Shown in pieces: positions 29,815 through 42,204 of a stretch of 64,000 bases of DNA. Positions within the stretch are counted from its first letter, which is position 1, and each line of letters opens with the position of its first letter. A program made the translations under genes and the position numbers. Origin of the DNA: Numida meleagris (Eukaryota; Chordata; Aves; Galliformes; Numididae); assembly GCF_002078875.1 (NCBI RefSeq), contig NC_034424.1, positions 7,002,329 through 7,066,328 of the forward strand, in the 5' to 3' direction. Under the pieces are notes generated by a model. That model was not told the DNA's origin, made no database searches, and worked only from the letters and a program-made list of their open reading frames with translations.

Positions 29815-32800
29815 AAAGTTGTTCATTTGTATGTGCCTCTGGGACACCTCTAAATAATGCACACAAGGATTTGGCTGCCAGTGAGTCAACAGGAGCGCTC
29901 TTTGGCTCTGAAGCTAGATTCACATTTCCTTGCAGAGTCTGCTAATGGATTGTCCCTCCTGCCCAGTTATCTCATGTATCCAGCACACCCCCAAAGATCT
30001 TCCTTCACCTTTGTTGTCTGAGTGTCTTACACCCTTGGGCCACTCCTGCTGACCTCACAGGTTCTGCTGCAGGGGATGGGTGCACATTTCTGCCATAGTC
30101 TGCCCCGTGGTGAAGATGCTGGCATGGGTGGCAGGAATATCATGGCAAAGCAGAGCTTTGTGAGGAGGGAAAGGGGAGAAACTATGGAACTCTGTAGTTT
30201 TTTTTTTCCCCATGTCCCCAGGGCAAGAGGCTGTGTTCCCCCTTTTGGGACAAAAGCCTGGTATTTTGGGACAAAAGTCACATTCCTCCTTTTGGGTGAT
30301 ACCTTCTCTATGAGACCCATATCAGTGCTACCTTCACAGAGCAGCAGACCTTATCTCTGACAGTAATTACAGAACGCGTTAAACACAGAAAACCAAACTG
30401 TGGTGCAGAATAAGGAAAAATAAGGCTGGCTAAAGGTGGGCAGAATCTGGCATTGCCTCTTCCTGGCGGCTGCGGGCGGTGCTTCTGCATCGCTCTGTTC
30501 TCAGGAAAGCTTCGTGCCAAGTTTCAGTTCTCCCCGGCACAAATGAATCACAGCAAATTGCTCACGGAGCCTCTGCAGCCGGCAAACACCGACAGCTTAG
30601 GTATAAAGGGAAAGCGCAGCCGGCCCCACTCCTGCCCTCTGAGTACAAGGCTGCTAATTAGTAAATAAGGGATAATCCGATCAATTAAGTGCTCAGCCTG
30701 GAGGCTGGAGAGGAGGGCAGAGCTCTGCCGGGGAGGCGGTGGGGAAGGAAGGGGAGGCTGTGCTGGGGGGAGGGGCGGGTTGTGGTGCACAGAGCACGTT
30801 GGGGGGCACTGGGCAGGTTGTGGTGCACAAGGGCTGGTGGTGGCTGCCCTGGGTCTCTGCAATGGGCTCGTCCGTGGAGGTACAGCTTGTGCACGAGGTG
30901 GAAAGGAGAAATGCAGAGGGACAGAGGCACCGTGGGGTCTGGTGCTGGGGCGTCTTGCACGTGGAGAGCTGCAGGAGCTGCTGCCCGTTTCCAGCCTTGC
31001 ACATTCAGCTTTGGGAGAGCAGCAAAAGGAAATGGAATTCTCTCTCCCTGATGCAAGTTGGGCTCTCCTGGGCTGTGCGGCTCCTGGGACCTGGCTGCAG
31101 GGACCTGTTCCTCTGCCCCTGCCCACAGCCCCCCCTCCCATCTGCATCCTTTGCTGCATCCCCCCTGGTGCTGTTAAACCCTCTCCACAAGCCCCGATTT
31201 CGATTACATGTTTTTAAAAAGTCATTAAAGAGAATTCCCCATGAAATTGTTTTTATTCCCTGCCTCTCCTGCCCGCCCCTCTGTCTATTTCCAAACTAAT
31301 GAGATTAACTGAAAGCTGCAGACGTTTTCCAAGGGCCCAAGGCAAACACGGCTTCAAACCACTGTAACTCTCCTCTGGAGGAGCTGGATCCCCATGCCCC
31401 CTGCTCCCCGCTCCAAGCTGCGTTTTGCAGCCTCAGAAGGTGCTCCCATTTGGAAACCTTTGATATTTTTTTCCCTCCTCCGAGGAAGGGAAGAGAAAGT
31501 GCCCGAGGAATGAGAGCTGTCAGATGCAATTGTGTGAAATCTCACTTTTGGAGAGGGAGTCTCCATGGCACAATACTTTTCCCTGGGATGTTGGAATGGG
31601 GGAATGGGGAGGAGTATTGGAAAAGTGATCCTGCTTCTCTCAGCCCTGTGGGTAGGAAAGGAAAAATGAAATCTCCCGACTCCAGTAACCTGCACACCAA
31701 AGCTGACAATACCCCGTGCACCCAGCGGGATGTTGTCTGCTTGCAGTGTTTGATGCCTCACGTCCTGGTGCTCGGTCAATCAATAGAACAGATCTCCTGC
31801 TCCGCACTTCTCCCGGCCCCATGAGCTTCTCCAGGACTGATGAAAGCAAACATCCATTCTCAGGGCTGCACGCCTCTGGAAACATCACACTCCTTCAGAC
31901 TGCTCTGCTGCCGTGCACTCAGGGTAAATAACAGGGAGGGAACGATGCAGGAGATTTGTTACGTGGGGAGCAATTGCTCAGCATCGCATTTCCTCTGGTG
32001 CTGCTGTAAGCAGGGAGAGGAAAAACCCGGAATAAAACCCCCAAATATCCTGGATTAGGTGGGATCATGCTTTTGTGCATGGATGTACACGCATGTGCTG
32101 ATGATGAAGGCAGTGATGGTTTTGGAATTGGAAAAAAACCTGATCTAGTTATATGGAAAATGCTCCAAAACCCATCTGGGGTGAGCTGGGTGCAGGTCCC
32201 GCTGTGCTGGGTTTGGGGCACGAAAGAAGGAAACTTGGTAGGGGTTGGAGAGCCTGATGGGCACTGCAGCATGGCAGGACTTTCAGACCTGTTATTTCAA
32301 CTGCTTCCCCCAAATCCCACAGCAAGTGATTCCTCCAGGCACTGGCAAACAGCACGGGTGGCGGGGAGCATTCTGACATAGCCACAGCATCCTCACAGCA
32401 CCCTGCTGCAGAGCCATGGCTGGAGGACACCGCGCTGGGTCCGGCCCTTCTTCCAGCCCGAAGACCTCCAGTTTATTAAAGACACATTCCTGCGCTAATA
32501 AAAGGCGTGTTGTCTGGTGGCGGGGAGGCTGCAGGATGTTATGGTTGGAATGTTCCTCGGCCCTTGTGCAATTAAAAAACCCACCAGCTGTGGATCTGCA
32601 AGGAGCTATTTTTTTCTCCCCCCAGACAGACGGAGCTGATGTTTGCTGTGATCTCCGTGTTGTCACTCGCTCCCCTTTGATGTGTGCAACTGGGAACCGC
32701 TGGCTCGCGGCTCTGGGGGGGATATCTGTCTGAGCAGTGCTCATTAGATGGCCTCTAGGATGGCGACGAGATTAATTACGGAAGGGAAGAGACCAACCCC

Positions 32801-34290
32801 CGCATCCATATTCATTAGTGCATTAGGGCTTGGTGGTCATTGTGCAGAGCCCAGTGCAAAAACAATAGTGGGACGAAGTCAGTTCTCTAAGATTTCAGTA
32901 ATGGGACAAAAGGGTGGATCGTCTCCTTTGGGTTTGGGGGCTGGGAAGCACAGCTGGAGTCCTCCCTGCTGCCCAGGCCAGCCATGGCACAGCGCTCAGC
33001 TGTCATTATGGGATAGGTGGAAACCAGCCCCACTGCAATGGGGTGGGCAGCAGGAACACGCTGTCCTCTGTGCTCAGTGGGGCAAATACCGGTCTGGTGA
33101 ACATTTACACAGGTATTTACCCCGCAAGCAGCCCAGAGCTGGATGAAGATAAGGTGAGCGCTGGGACGATGTGGAAATGCCTGTCAGCCCTACAGACCTG
33201 CAGGGCGAATTAAGCAATCGTGTTCCCAGGACACACGTAAAAATAAGTAAAAAACAATATTAATCCATAGCAACAAAAGGCGATAGCATGGCAACAGCAG
33301 CGGCGGTTGCAAAACAAAACAGCAACAAGGAGAAAGGGGGAGAGAGAAAATAAAGCCCTGCTCTGTCCTTCTGGGCATTTTGAGGGTAAAATGGGATGTT
33401 GCATGAAAGTCAATGGGCGTTAGAGCAGCAGGTGGTGCTGGTGCTGGTGCACGGGGCTTGGGCAGCACGCAGGGCACGGGTGGGGAACACCGTGCTCTTG
33501 GCTCCCATGGGCAAAACCACCCCAAAGAGCCCAAACTGGGCTAAACTGGCATCGCAACAAGGCTTACCCCCCTGCTTTGAACTCAGGTGCTGCTGTGCTG
33601 CAGGTGCGTAGGAAGGGCGTTATGGAAACAAGCCCTAATGGGTGTTAATTTGAAGCGGTGAGGAGAAGCGCTGCCGCTGGGGTACGTGGGCTTTGGCCCC
33701 AAGCGCTGGCACAGCACTGGGCTTGGGATGTGGATGGAGGATGGGGAATCCAGATGGGATTGCATAAAACCGAGTTGCAGGCAGCTTGGCTTTATCAGAA
33801 CCTCACTAAATGGATAGCTGTTAAAAGGAGCAGATTTTCCGTGCTGCGAGAGCCAAAGCAAATACAGTGAAACGTAATTAAAAGCTTGCCTGCTAAAATA
33901 ATAATTTTCTTACGGATTGAGAAACGTGAAGCACAATGAGAGATGGACGCGATAAGAGAACAATGATTCTCCATTGTGCCTGCTGGAAGCGCGCAGATAA
34001 AGAGCACAAATAAAGGCCGGGGGGGGGGGGGTCTAAGAGCAGAGTGTTTCAGTGAGGGGTGCTCTGCACTTTCTCTAGGATAGAAGCGAGTCAATTCTGC
34101 TTCCTTGGTCATTGTACAGGAGTCAGGGCAGCTCAGTCCGTACAATCATCGCAATGTGTGTGTGCAGCCAAGGGATTTCTTGACTCCTGCCATCTGCAGC
34201 CCTTCCCCAGCACGGGCAAAAAGTTGGCAATAAATTTAAACCAGTTTTATTTACCTTGAACTACTCAGCCAAGAATGCACATTATTTAGG
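29815..34290. other. Gene-free stretch, nothing certain
   Basis: GC-richer intergenic DNA. The 203-codon minus frame at 30548-31159 is Pro/Arg/Ser-rich and overlapped by long frames on the other strand, so I read it as non-coding. A short direct repeat (TTTTGGGACAAAAG twice, 30242-30268) and a 12-base G run at about 34019-34031 are the only structures noted. Confidence 0.4.
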
Positions 34291-34299
34291 GACTGGAAT

Positions 34300-34790
34300 A
34301 AAAAGCCATTCACTCTAGTTCAATTGGCCATTTAGTTCAATTTGTGTGTGTTACTGCAGGTAATTACTATGGTAATAATGTACTGTAATCTGCGCTGATT
34401 TGGAACTTGTCCTGTTTCTGTATTAATAATAAGTGCCATATATGTACTAATTACCAGTTTGTTACCATGGTTATTTGCGTAGATGCCATGTTAATGATAC
34501 CCTGGAAACATAAAGCAATCACATTTTTGAATTAAATCTTTGTGGCCTCTTTAGTGCTAAAAGCCCAATTCACATAAAATAATGATGAAGAAAATGAGCT
34601 CATCGCGGCTGACTCGCCAGCGAGCTGATTAGCTGCGCTGCACAAATACGCGGCCTCGCCATACTGAAAAATTAGAGCCTCCAAAACATTTTCCACGGTT
34701 GCTAAGTAACTTCCCAAAGATGACATCACTTACAGGAATACGCGGTGCCAAATCTGTCATGCACACGTATTTATAGAGCGCGCGGCGGAG
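34300..34790. promoter_or_regulatory. Candidate conserved enhancer with three RFX X-box-like sites
   Basis: AT-rich, motif-dense island between GC-rich flanks. Three imperfect X-box palindromes are seen: ATTACTATGGTAAT (34363-34376), GTTACCATGGTTAT (34461-34474) and GGTTGCTAAGTAAC (34697-34710). Also present are TGACATCA (CRE/AP-1-like, 34721-34728), TGATTAGC and several TAAT cores. RFX factors bind GTTRCCATGGYAAC-type sites. Enhancer function is inferred. Confidence 0.4.
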
Positions 34791-37490
34791 AGCCCTCGGC
34801 TGCTGCCATCGGTGCGAGCTGCTGGCTCAGTGCCGGAGCAGGGGGGTAAATAAGCAATGAGCAGGCATCCCCCCCCCCCCCCCGACACATGCACTGCTCA
34901 TTGGAAGGAGCCAGCAGGCGGTCTGTAGACATAGATCTATTTTTTAGGATTATTTAAAGCCGAGAGGGACCGCTGCTGTCCCTCCCCTACGCTGCAGGTC
35001 CTGTGCTGGGTTGCAGCTCTGCTCCCCATCCAGCTGAGCGGGGCAGTGTGCTGTCCCAGCCACCCCCTCCCTGAGCCGGTCCCCAAATCCCATCTGTCGG
35101 TCCCGCTCTGGTGCCACTGATGTCCCCATGCTCTGGTTTGTGCTGCGACCAACCTGCTGTTCCCACGCTGCAGCACCTCTCTGGCCATGCTGGATCTCCA
35201 TTACGAGTAAAAATAGTTTCTTGGCAATGAAAACCTTCCCTTTTCCCTCGTCGTGTAGTAAACAATGGGTCCTTCCTTCGCCTGCGTTAATGGCGATCCT
35301 TTAACCAGATGGCATGGGGATGGGGAAATGTGTGGTAGGGAAGCGCTGCGTTGTCCCTGCAGGCAGCAATGGATGGAAATGTGTAGGTCCCAATGCTATG
35401 GTAAACTTGGATCCTTACTGCTATGGGTGAAGCCCCAAAGCTCCACTGGGGTCTGGATGCTGCAGCGCTCAGCACCCTGGGGTGGCTGAAGGCTGGAGCA
35501 TGGCTCTCCTGTCTCCTGGCTGGGGCTGCTCAGGGGGATGGGGCAGGGCACCCTGCAGAGTCTGCTTGAGCAAAACGGGCACCCTGGGCACCTCCCCCCA
35601 AAAGCCCCCAGGAAACCTCCCCACTGTTTTGCCCACTGAAGTGCTGACTCAACCCACAACGGAGCGGTTTGACTTTGTCCTCCTCCTGCTCCGTTCCATG
35701 CCAAGGCAGCACAGCAGGGCCGTGGCATGTGAATAGCTGCTCAGCGCTCTTTATTATCTGGTCGTTATTTTTCTGCTGAAGCCTGAGATAAACAAAGAAT
35801 AAATCAAGGCAGCACAGGAGCCGCTTGGAGCAGGTAAAGGATGGAGAAGGTTTTAATCGGCGGAACTGGGTGCAAAAAGCCAAAAAGGGAGAGGGAGGGA
35901 GGAAAAGGGGGTGAGAGACAAAGGGAGGGGGAGCAGCCCCTCTTGTTGTTGGTGGGACCAAGACAAATGCTTCCAAAGCCGCGTTTTCCACATGACTCCC
36001 AGCGAAAGCCCCCGGTTTGATGATTAATCGCCGGCCCCCATCCATCACTCCATCCGTCGTGCTCCCACCCCATCTCCCCATCGCCAGCTTTGCCGGGGGG
36101 GAAACCAGCAAGTTACTTAAGAAAACGTGGTCAAATAAGTAGAGGAGGGAACAAATAAGGGACTATTGTGGGAACTTCTGCGGTGCTGGCGGGGTACCGC
36201 GCTCCGGAGGCTTCCGCAGAGCTGCTGACACCGGGAGCGTCTCCCGAAATGGATGGACTTTGCCTCTTGCCTCATATATCTGTTTAATGACCTCTCCTCG
36301 CGGGCACTTGACGGGTGATTTATGGGATATAAATTTTACCTCTTCCACCTTGCAGGGTGGGAGCACCTCGCCCCGCTGCCTTCCTCCGGCCCTTCCTTCC
36401 GAAAACAAAGCAACAAACCTTTAAAAAGGTGTTTTTTCCTCTCTGAAAGCAAGCTGCTGCTGACGCAGCGTTCCAGGCCGATGGGGCTGTTCAGAAAAGG
36501 AAAACAGCAGCATCCCAGCTGATTTCCTGCAAATAATAATAATAATAATAAAAAAATAAAAAAACAAGCCCTTAATTCTTTTACTGGCAATCTGTAGCCT
36601 CTAATTCATAAATTCATCAGGACTTTCCCAGGATGTCAGTTTTGGCAAATGAGCCCTGAGTTGCTGCATGCTAATGGAGCGGTGGGCTGCCTGACCTCAG
36701 GAAATAGAGAGGCCAAACATGAAAAAACAGAGCCGGGTTCAAGGCTGGGGCTGTGAACCCCAGATTTGAGGGTGAGGTCAGGGGAGGGTCAGGAAAGCAT
36801 TGTGTGAGCGCGAGGAGAAGCGCTGGTTTCTATTTAGAGCCTTTCATGCCGCTCCGAGGGAACTCTGGCCATTGTGCGCGGAGCAGCGCTGCGCCTCCAG
36901 GAGCCCTGGTGCAGAGCTCGGGGCCGACCCCGCGAGCACCGTGAGCCAAACCTCCCCACCTTGCCAGGGGAGCCCCGCCTGGCCCTTCCCGGTGGCTAAC
37001 GCAGATGGATTTGCTTTGGCACGTAACGGTGATGAATGTGCCAGGTGCTATTCATTAGAAATGATTTGTCGGCGCGGGCGCAGCTCGCCTGCCCATTAGG
37101 ACACATTTACTCCGCAGGTTAGTAATGATGGGTGCGCTTAATCGCTCCTGAGTAGAAGAGAGCATTAAAGAGTCCTGGAAGGAAAGGGCTATCGATATTT
37201 ATGGCTTCAGTTTGCTGGGGGAGGAAGCCTGCCCTGACTCCCTGCTCACCGGGGCATGCTGCCACAGGCGAGGTGTTTTCTTGGCTTCAGTGCACCTGAA
37301 TGTGGTGGAAACAGTGAAGCCCACTTCCAAAGGGGACCCATTACAGCCAGAGATGTCCATCTCGGCTGCATCCCATGCTGGACAGTTGCTGGCGGAGGGA
37401 TGATGATGGCCATTACAGCCCAATTCCTCCCCTGCCCTCCCAAGTGAGATCCTGTTAGCAGCCCTCTGCCAATAGGCGGCCATTTACTTA
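34791..37490. other. Gene-free stretch with simple repeats and a CpG cluster
   Basis: Contains a C15 run at about 34870-34883, an (AAT)6 run at 36531-36551 next to A-rich sequence, and a CpG-richer zone at 36790-37110 with no exon I can support. The part 36990-37150 (CTATTCATTAGAAATG, GTTAGTAATGATGG) may be conserved. Confidence 0.4.
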
Positions 37491-37494
37491 AGTC

Positions 37495-37690
37495 CCAATT
37501 TTTCATTAAAATAGCACATATGGCCATCAAGCACTGCAAGGTCACGGGGCTGCATTGTCTCAGCTTAATATGATGCTATTAAAGCTGGGCTATTATGTCC
37601 CAGATACAGCAAGTTCAGCAGTGTAATCTCAAGCATTGGGCAAGGCTGCAATTTCCTCCTGTCCTCCTGCTATGATCTTATCAAAGCCTG
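37495..37690. promoter_or_regulatory. Candidate conserved non-coding element
   Basis: AT-rich block with TTTTTCATTAAAATAG, CATATGG (E-box), CTTAATATGATGCTATTAAAG and GATCTTATCAAAG (GATA-like) in a GC-richer setting. Conservation is only suspected from its texture. Confidence 0.25.
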
Positions 37691-38240
37691 AGTGATCTCT
37701 GTAGACAAAATCATGCTGGAAAGCATTAAGCATCATGAGCAGCTCTGCTTCCGTGGGGCTGAGGGGAGGCTGTGCTCACAGCGTGGTTCCTCCTCTGGGC
37801 AGCATCACCTGGGAGTGCTCCGCAATGGGCAGAGGTCACGTTTTCTCCCTGCAAACCTGGCCTCCATTGCATCCTGCCTGCTCTCCACTCAGGCAGGAAA
37901 ATGGGAAGGCAAACAGTGATAGGGCAGAGGGAGAGGGACTGGGAATGGGCTGGGGGCATTAAAGTGCCACGCAAAGATACACCCTGTGCTGACTCACTGG
38001 CGCTGATATCAAGTGCTCTAAGTGTGCCCAGATGGGACGTTTTCATCGGAAGAAGCAAGTATGTAAATAACAGCAAGTTTGCGCACACAGCAGCGCTGCC
38101 AAGAAGGAAACGTTTCTTGCGCTATCTCCGTGAGAATGGCTGGGAGAGACAACAAATGTGCCGCTCCATCCTGGCGACAGGGAGCGGGGAGGATCAGCAT
38201 GGGAGAAGCAAGCGACTGCTCCCACTGTGCATGCACGCTG
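37691..38240. other. Gene-free stretch
   Basis: Nothing recognised; several overlapping short frames only. Confidence 0.4.
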
Positions 38241-38241
38241 C

Positions 38242-38473
38242 TCTGCGGTGCAGCCTTGCCATGGTGCAGCCTTGCCATGGTGCAGCTCTTCTATAGTGCA
38301 GCTTTCCATGGGGCAACCATACATCCCATCTTGCAAACGTGCCGTGATGCAGATGTACTGTGGTGTAGCCGTGCGGTGATGCAGCTATGCTATGCTGCAA
38401 CTGAACCATGATGCAGCTGTGCAGTGATGCTCTTGTACCGTGCTGCAGCCACGCCGTGATGCAGCTGTGCCGC
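38242..38473 (+). repeat. Degenerate tandem array, 16-bp period, about 14 copies
   Basis: Successive 16-base units on the pattern (C/G)TGCCATGGTGCAGCT. Two adjacent units are identical (CTTGCCATGGTGCAGC at 38256-38287) and the others vary at the first and middle bases. Every unit keeps TG(A/G/C)TGCAGC or a one-base variant. One segment (38315-38335) is irregular. Confidence 0.85.
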
Positions 38474-38479
38474 CCAGCA

Positions 38480-39550
38480 CAGCAAGCTGGGTGAACTCAA
38501 GTAGCTGTGAGGAAGGTCTCGCTTGGGAAGCAGACTGAACAACTCACCAGAAAGGAAAGAGATGCAAAAGCCATGCTCCTCTGCTGTTATTTCCCATTTG
38601 AGTCAAAACAGCTTAAAAGATAATTAGTTAATTGAGCAATGGGAGCCATCTCCCTATAGCTATGTGTCAGCTCCTATTAGCTGCTCTGTAGCGCTATCTG
38701 AGAACACACAGATCCGCTCTGCAGATATCGACCCATGCATCCAGGCTCTGTGCTTCCCCTTGGAGGCAGTGGGGCTCGGGGCTGCTTCATCACCGCTCCC
38801 CACTGGCGGCCGTCAGCTGCAATTGTTTTCTAGTGAAAATAGATGTTCACTATCGATTCCTTTCCTCCTGCCGAGTCCGGGCGCCTTCTCCTTAGTTACT
38901 CCAATAAAACGCAACTAATTAAATTTGTGCCTCGCTTTTCCGATACTGCGTTATCCTAATCAGTAATTAAGGGGTCCGCGTGGAAGGGAAGGGCGTTATT
39001 CCCTGCAAAAGATCTCCTCGTGGCTTGAAGGACGAATCATGGAAGGAGCAAAGCTTTCAGCAAAGGCCATGGCGGGGGCCTGGGGGTGTGGGGGGGTCCC
39101 TGGGGCGTCTCAGTGGGAGGTGCTGGAGCTCTTTGGCCACCATCTACCTGGGGAACCTCTGGGAGGATGGGGGATCCCTCCAGATCCCCCATTGCACTTT
39201 TGATGCCAATTTGCACGTTGCTTTATGCAGCACAGCGACAGACCGAATTTGGCCGAGGAACCACATCGGTAATTGAAATTTGAAAGGGCTCCAGACAATA
39301 TCGATGCCTACAATTCCGCATCCCCTTGGTTTCCATTCTGCTCACAGGTTCGATTGAAGACGGGTCTGTTTCGGATTATTTTCTCTCTCCCTTCCTTGAA
39401 GTGATTGAAGTCTTAATAATCAAGGATAATACCGACGCCAAAGTTTTAAGCAATAAACATATAAACAGAATGAAGAGAAGCAGAATGCTCATGTCTCTCA
39501 GCAGCGAAAATGGTTCCGTTTTATTTTGCTGTAGCAGATGTTAAGTTTCC
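38480..39550. other. Gene-free stretch, parts possibly conserved
   Basis: AT-rich parts at 38605-38680 (GATAATTAGTTAATTGAGC) and 38895-38975 (CTAATTAAATTTG, CAGTAATTAAGG) carry TAAT cores, as many developmental enhancers do. No gene found. Confidence 0.3.
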
Positions 39551-39740
39551 AATAATAAAATAAAATAAAAAATCTAAGGGAGACATTTAGCAAAGTATAG
39601 CTTTACACTCCAGAGTTATCACTCCAATTTCAACCGGGACCATAAAGTTTTATGACCTATTAAATTGTCCTAAACCTCCTTTAACACACTAGCTCTAATG
39701 CTGGAGATTAACCATTTAGAAAAAGGAGGTTACCTTCGCC
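39551..39740. promoter_or_regulatory. Candidate conserved element with palindromic HOX/CDX-like site
   Basis: CATAAAGTTTTATG at 39641-39654 is a perfect inverted repeat of CATAAA around GT. CATAAA/TTTATG is the preferred core of posterior HOX and CDX proteins. Nearby are AATAATAAAATAAAATAAA (39551-39571) and GAGATTAACCATTTAG. Confidence 0.35.
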
Positions 39741-42073
39741 GAGATTGGGCCGTTTTCCCGTGCTCTTATTCAGTCAATAACACTTCTGTATGGCAGAGCC
39801 AGTTGGGGCTGCTAATTAGCCGCATGCCCCGCAGGTGATGCAGCAGCGATGCATTTTCTCCCACCAGCAGCTGCAGGATGGCAGCTCTGCAGCGTGGCCT
39901 CTTCCCCCATCCCCTCTCCCATGCAGGAAGGATGCTCACGGTTTCTTCTTTTCCTTTTTCTTTCTGCTTGGGTGGCGAAACCATCTGAGTGTTGACTATG
40001 TTCCATTACTTTGCAGAAGGAACCCTTGGTAACTGGAATCTGCTGGATGCTAAAGCAGAGCTGGTCCGTCCGTGACCCAGGAAAAGGTTAAAAGCAATTT
40101 CAGGTTGCACTCGCAGAGCTCTATCCAGAGGAGGACCTTAAAACCGCTCCGAACACATCCTCGGATTGTCACAGCACCCTCCAGGAGCGCGATATTATTT
40201 TATTGATTTTTGAACAGGCACAAACACAGGTCTGGATTCACAAAACAACCTTCAGCGTGTTAAAGGGGACTGAGGGGATTTCACCCCTAAGAGCACCTCG
40301 TCCCTGTGGTGGCCCCACTGCCTGCAAGTCCAGGCCGGCCACACCAGGACACGTCTGTATGGAGAAGGCTGAGCAGCGTGGGGCTGTATCATGCTGGTCA
40401 CTTGAATGGATCCAGTGTTTCTCCTAAAATTTTTGCTGTAGCCTTTTCCACCCTGAGCTCCGAGCCGTCCCCTTGGCCAGCTTGGAGTCGAGGTGTGGGC
40501 TGGAGCTCAGGCAGTGATCCAGCTTCCTACGGCAGCATCACCTTCAGTTTTTGTGGGAGCCTTCAGTGGGAGAAGCAGGACCCAGCAGCTCTATCACAGC
40601 GCGGCCTGCGTCCCAGGTTTTGCTGCTCTTGAGGCTCTTTGCTTTCTGCTAAAATCATCAGTAGTTAAAATCAGAGCGGGGACTTCAAATGTGTGCACAA
40701 TCAGTGCAACGAGCAGCGTGCCAGCCTGGGGAGCAAGGAGGAGGTGATCCGGCTTTGATTCCTTCATCAGACTACAAGGACAGGGTTCCCAGGGTTCATG
40801 TATGCTGCAGCCTTCCTCTTCCTGATCAAAAAGATCGGCTCTGCAGGCTGCCATGCCTCCGGCATCAGCAGAGATGCACTCGGGGCGGCTGCAGAGCACA
40901 GCACGCCGCGGGCTGCAGCAAGGCTCTGACTGAGCCAGTTTCCCTGGTACAGGTGTCACCCCTGTCCTGCATCACTGAGGAACGAGGTTCAAATGATGCA
41001 TGCTTGGAGACCAAAGGGACACTGCATCTCTAATTAGGTCTAAACTTTTGGAGCCGTTCCTTCTCCAGCTCAAATAGGGCTCTGGGGGAGAAGTCCCTCA
41101 GGCGGAGCACGCTACATGCCACAGGCGTTTTGATTGAGCAAGTTTCAAGAATGAGTCAGAGAGATTTCCTAACACCTCTTCCCTCCCCACGCTCCCCAGA
41201 GAACCAACATCAGCTCTGAAAGAGAGAAAATCCCTGCTCCTTGCTCATCCTGCCCGGAGCCTGGGCTCAGATGGGGATGTGATCTTCCAATGCACTCAAC
41301 TACTGCTAAGATTTGGGCTTCCTAAAGCACTACGTATCCTAACAGAGCTGATTGCAAAGTTTTATTATTCCAAACTCTTTCTGGGGTTAAAATCGCAGCC
41401 CTAGAGCTGTGGTAGGCACAATGCTCCATGGCAGCCCTGTAGTGCTCTGCTGGGGCTGTGGGCTGTGCTGCTCCCCCTAAGGGGCACTTGGGCACAGGAG
41501 AAAAAGACCCAGCACCCTGCGGAGGTGTTTTGTTGCTCAGCCCTAACAGTTAAAGGAAGGGAAACAAATGCAAGGCCCCATTGAAACCAGGGACCTGTCA
41601 GCATTTCCAGGCCATTCATCTGCCCCTTTCAGTTCCTTTGCTTTCTTTTTAATGTATGTAGATGGAGAATGCAAATACCATGGTGAGAAAACTGACCTTT
41701 TGGCTGAATGTCACCAAGTTCTGCAGCAGTGGGAGTGTTTGCACTCGGTCGTTAGCTTTAGCCTGTACAATTATTTATATACATCACTGTAAGACTCAGG
41801 GTGACTCAAAAATGCTTTTGCCCTTGGTTGCTCTGTTGGTTTGATGGGCTGCAGCCCTTAAATGTGGCATTGCTTGCATCAGTGCTTGCCTTTCAGATGA
41901 GCAACCCCGAGCGTGTGCCGGGGTCTGGCGCTGCCCTGGAGATGCCATGGTTCAACAGCCAGGAGAGCAGAGCAGGAGTGGAGTCAACTAAGATCAAGTT
42001 TAATTTCAGAAACATAAAAATATAAGTTCTTGAGCTTGAAATTTGTGACAGAATTGATTTCCAGAGTTTCTAA
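39741..42073. other. Gene-free stretch
   Basis: No gene seen. A perfect octamer ATGCAAAT lies at 41669-41676 in an AT-richer part (41640-41800). Confidence 0.4.
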
Positions 42074-42130
42074 TTCATGGAACCGTAGGATATCCCATGT
42101 TGGAAAGGACCGACAGGGGTCATTGGCACC
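42074..42130 (-). mobile_element. CR1 LINE 3'-tip fragment, minus orientation
   Basis: CATGGAACCGTAGGATATCC followed by ATGTTGGAAAGGACCGACAG and GGTCATTGG follows the reversed CR1 3' end (normally ATAGAATCATAGGATATCCTGAGTTGGAAGGGACC in type). Diverged and short. Confidence 0.65.
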
Positions 42131-42131
42131 A

Positions 42132-42200
42132 ATGCTGAGGAACTCAGCTTCCAACACTGATGAAATCAACTTCCAACATTGAGGAAGTCAGTTTCAGAGA
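42132..42200 (+). repeat. Three-copy 22-24 bp direct repeat at the CR1 end
   Basis: Three units on the pattern CTGA(T/G)GAAATCAACTTCCAACA follow the CR1 fragment directly. Diverged between copies. Confidence 0.65.
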
Positions 42201-42204
42201 CACC

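Noticed and set aside
29384..29945. Frames of 179, 125 and 130 codons with Lys or Phe runs
   Set aside because: They are kept open by the two A runs of the 37-bp duplication and have no domains.
30548..31299. 203-codon minus-strand frame and opposing 186-codon + frame
   Set aside because: Low-complexity Pro/Arg/Ser or Gly/Trp composition, competing frames on both strands and no splice signals or domains.
37772..38411. Frames of 174, 110 and 97 codons with repeated HHGKAAPW-type motifs
   Set aside because: The motif comes from the 16-bp DNA array; the period is not a multiple of three and the frame shifts between units, so it is not protein repeat structure.
38242..38473. CRISPR-like array
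   Set aside because: Units are 16 bases without spacers and diverged, in a vertebrate genome. It is a simple tandem repeat.
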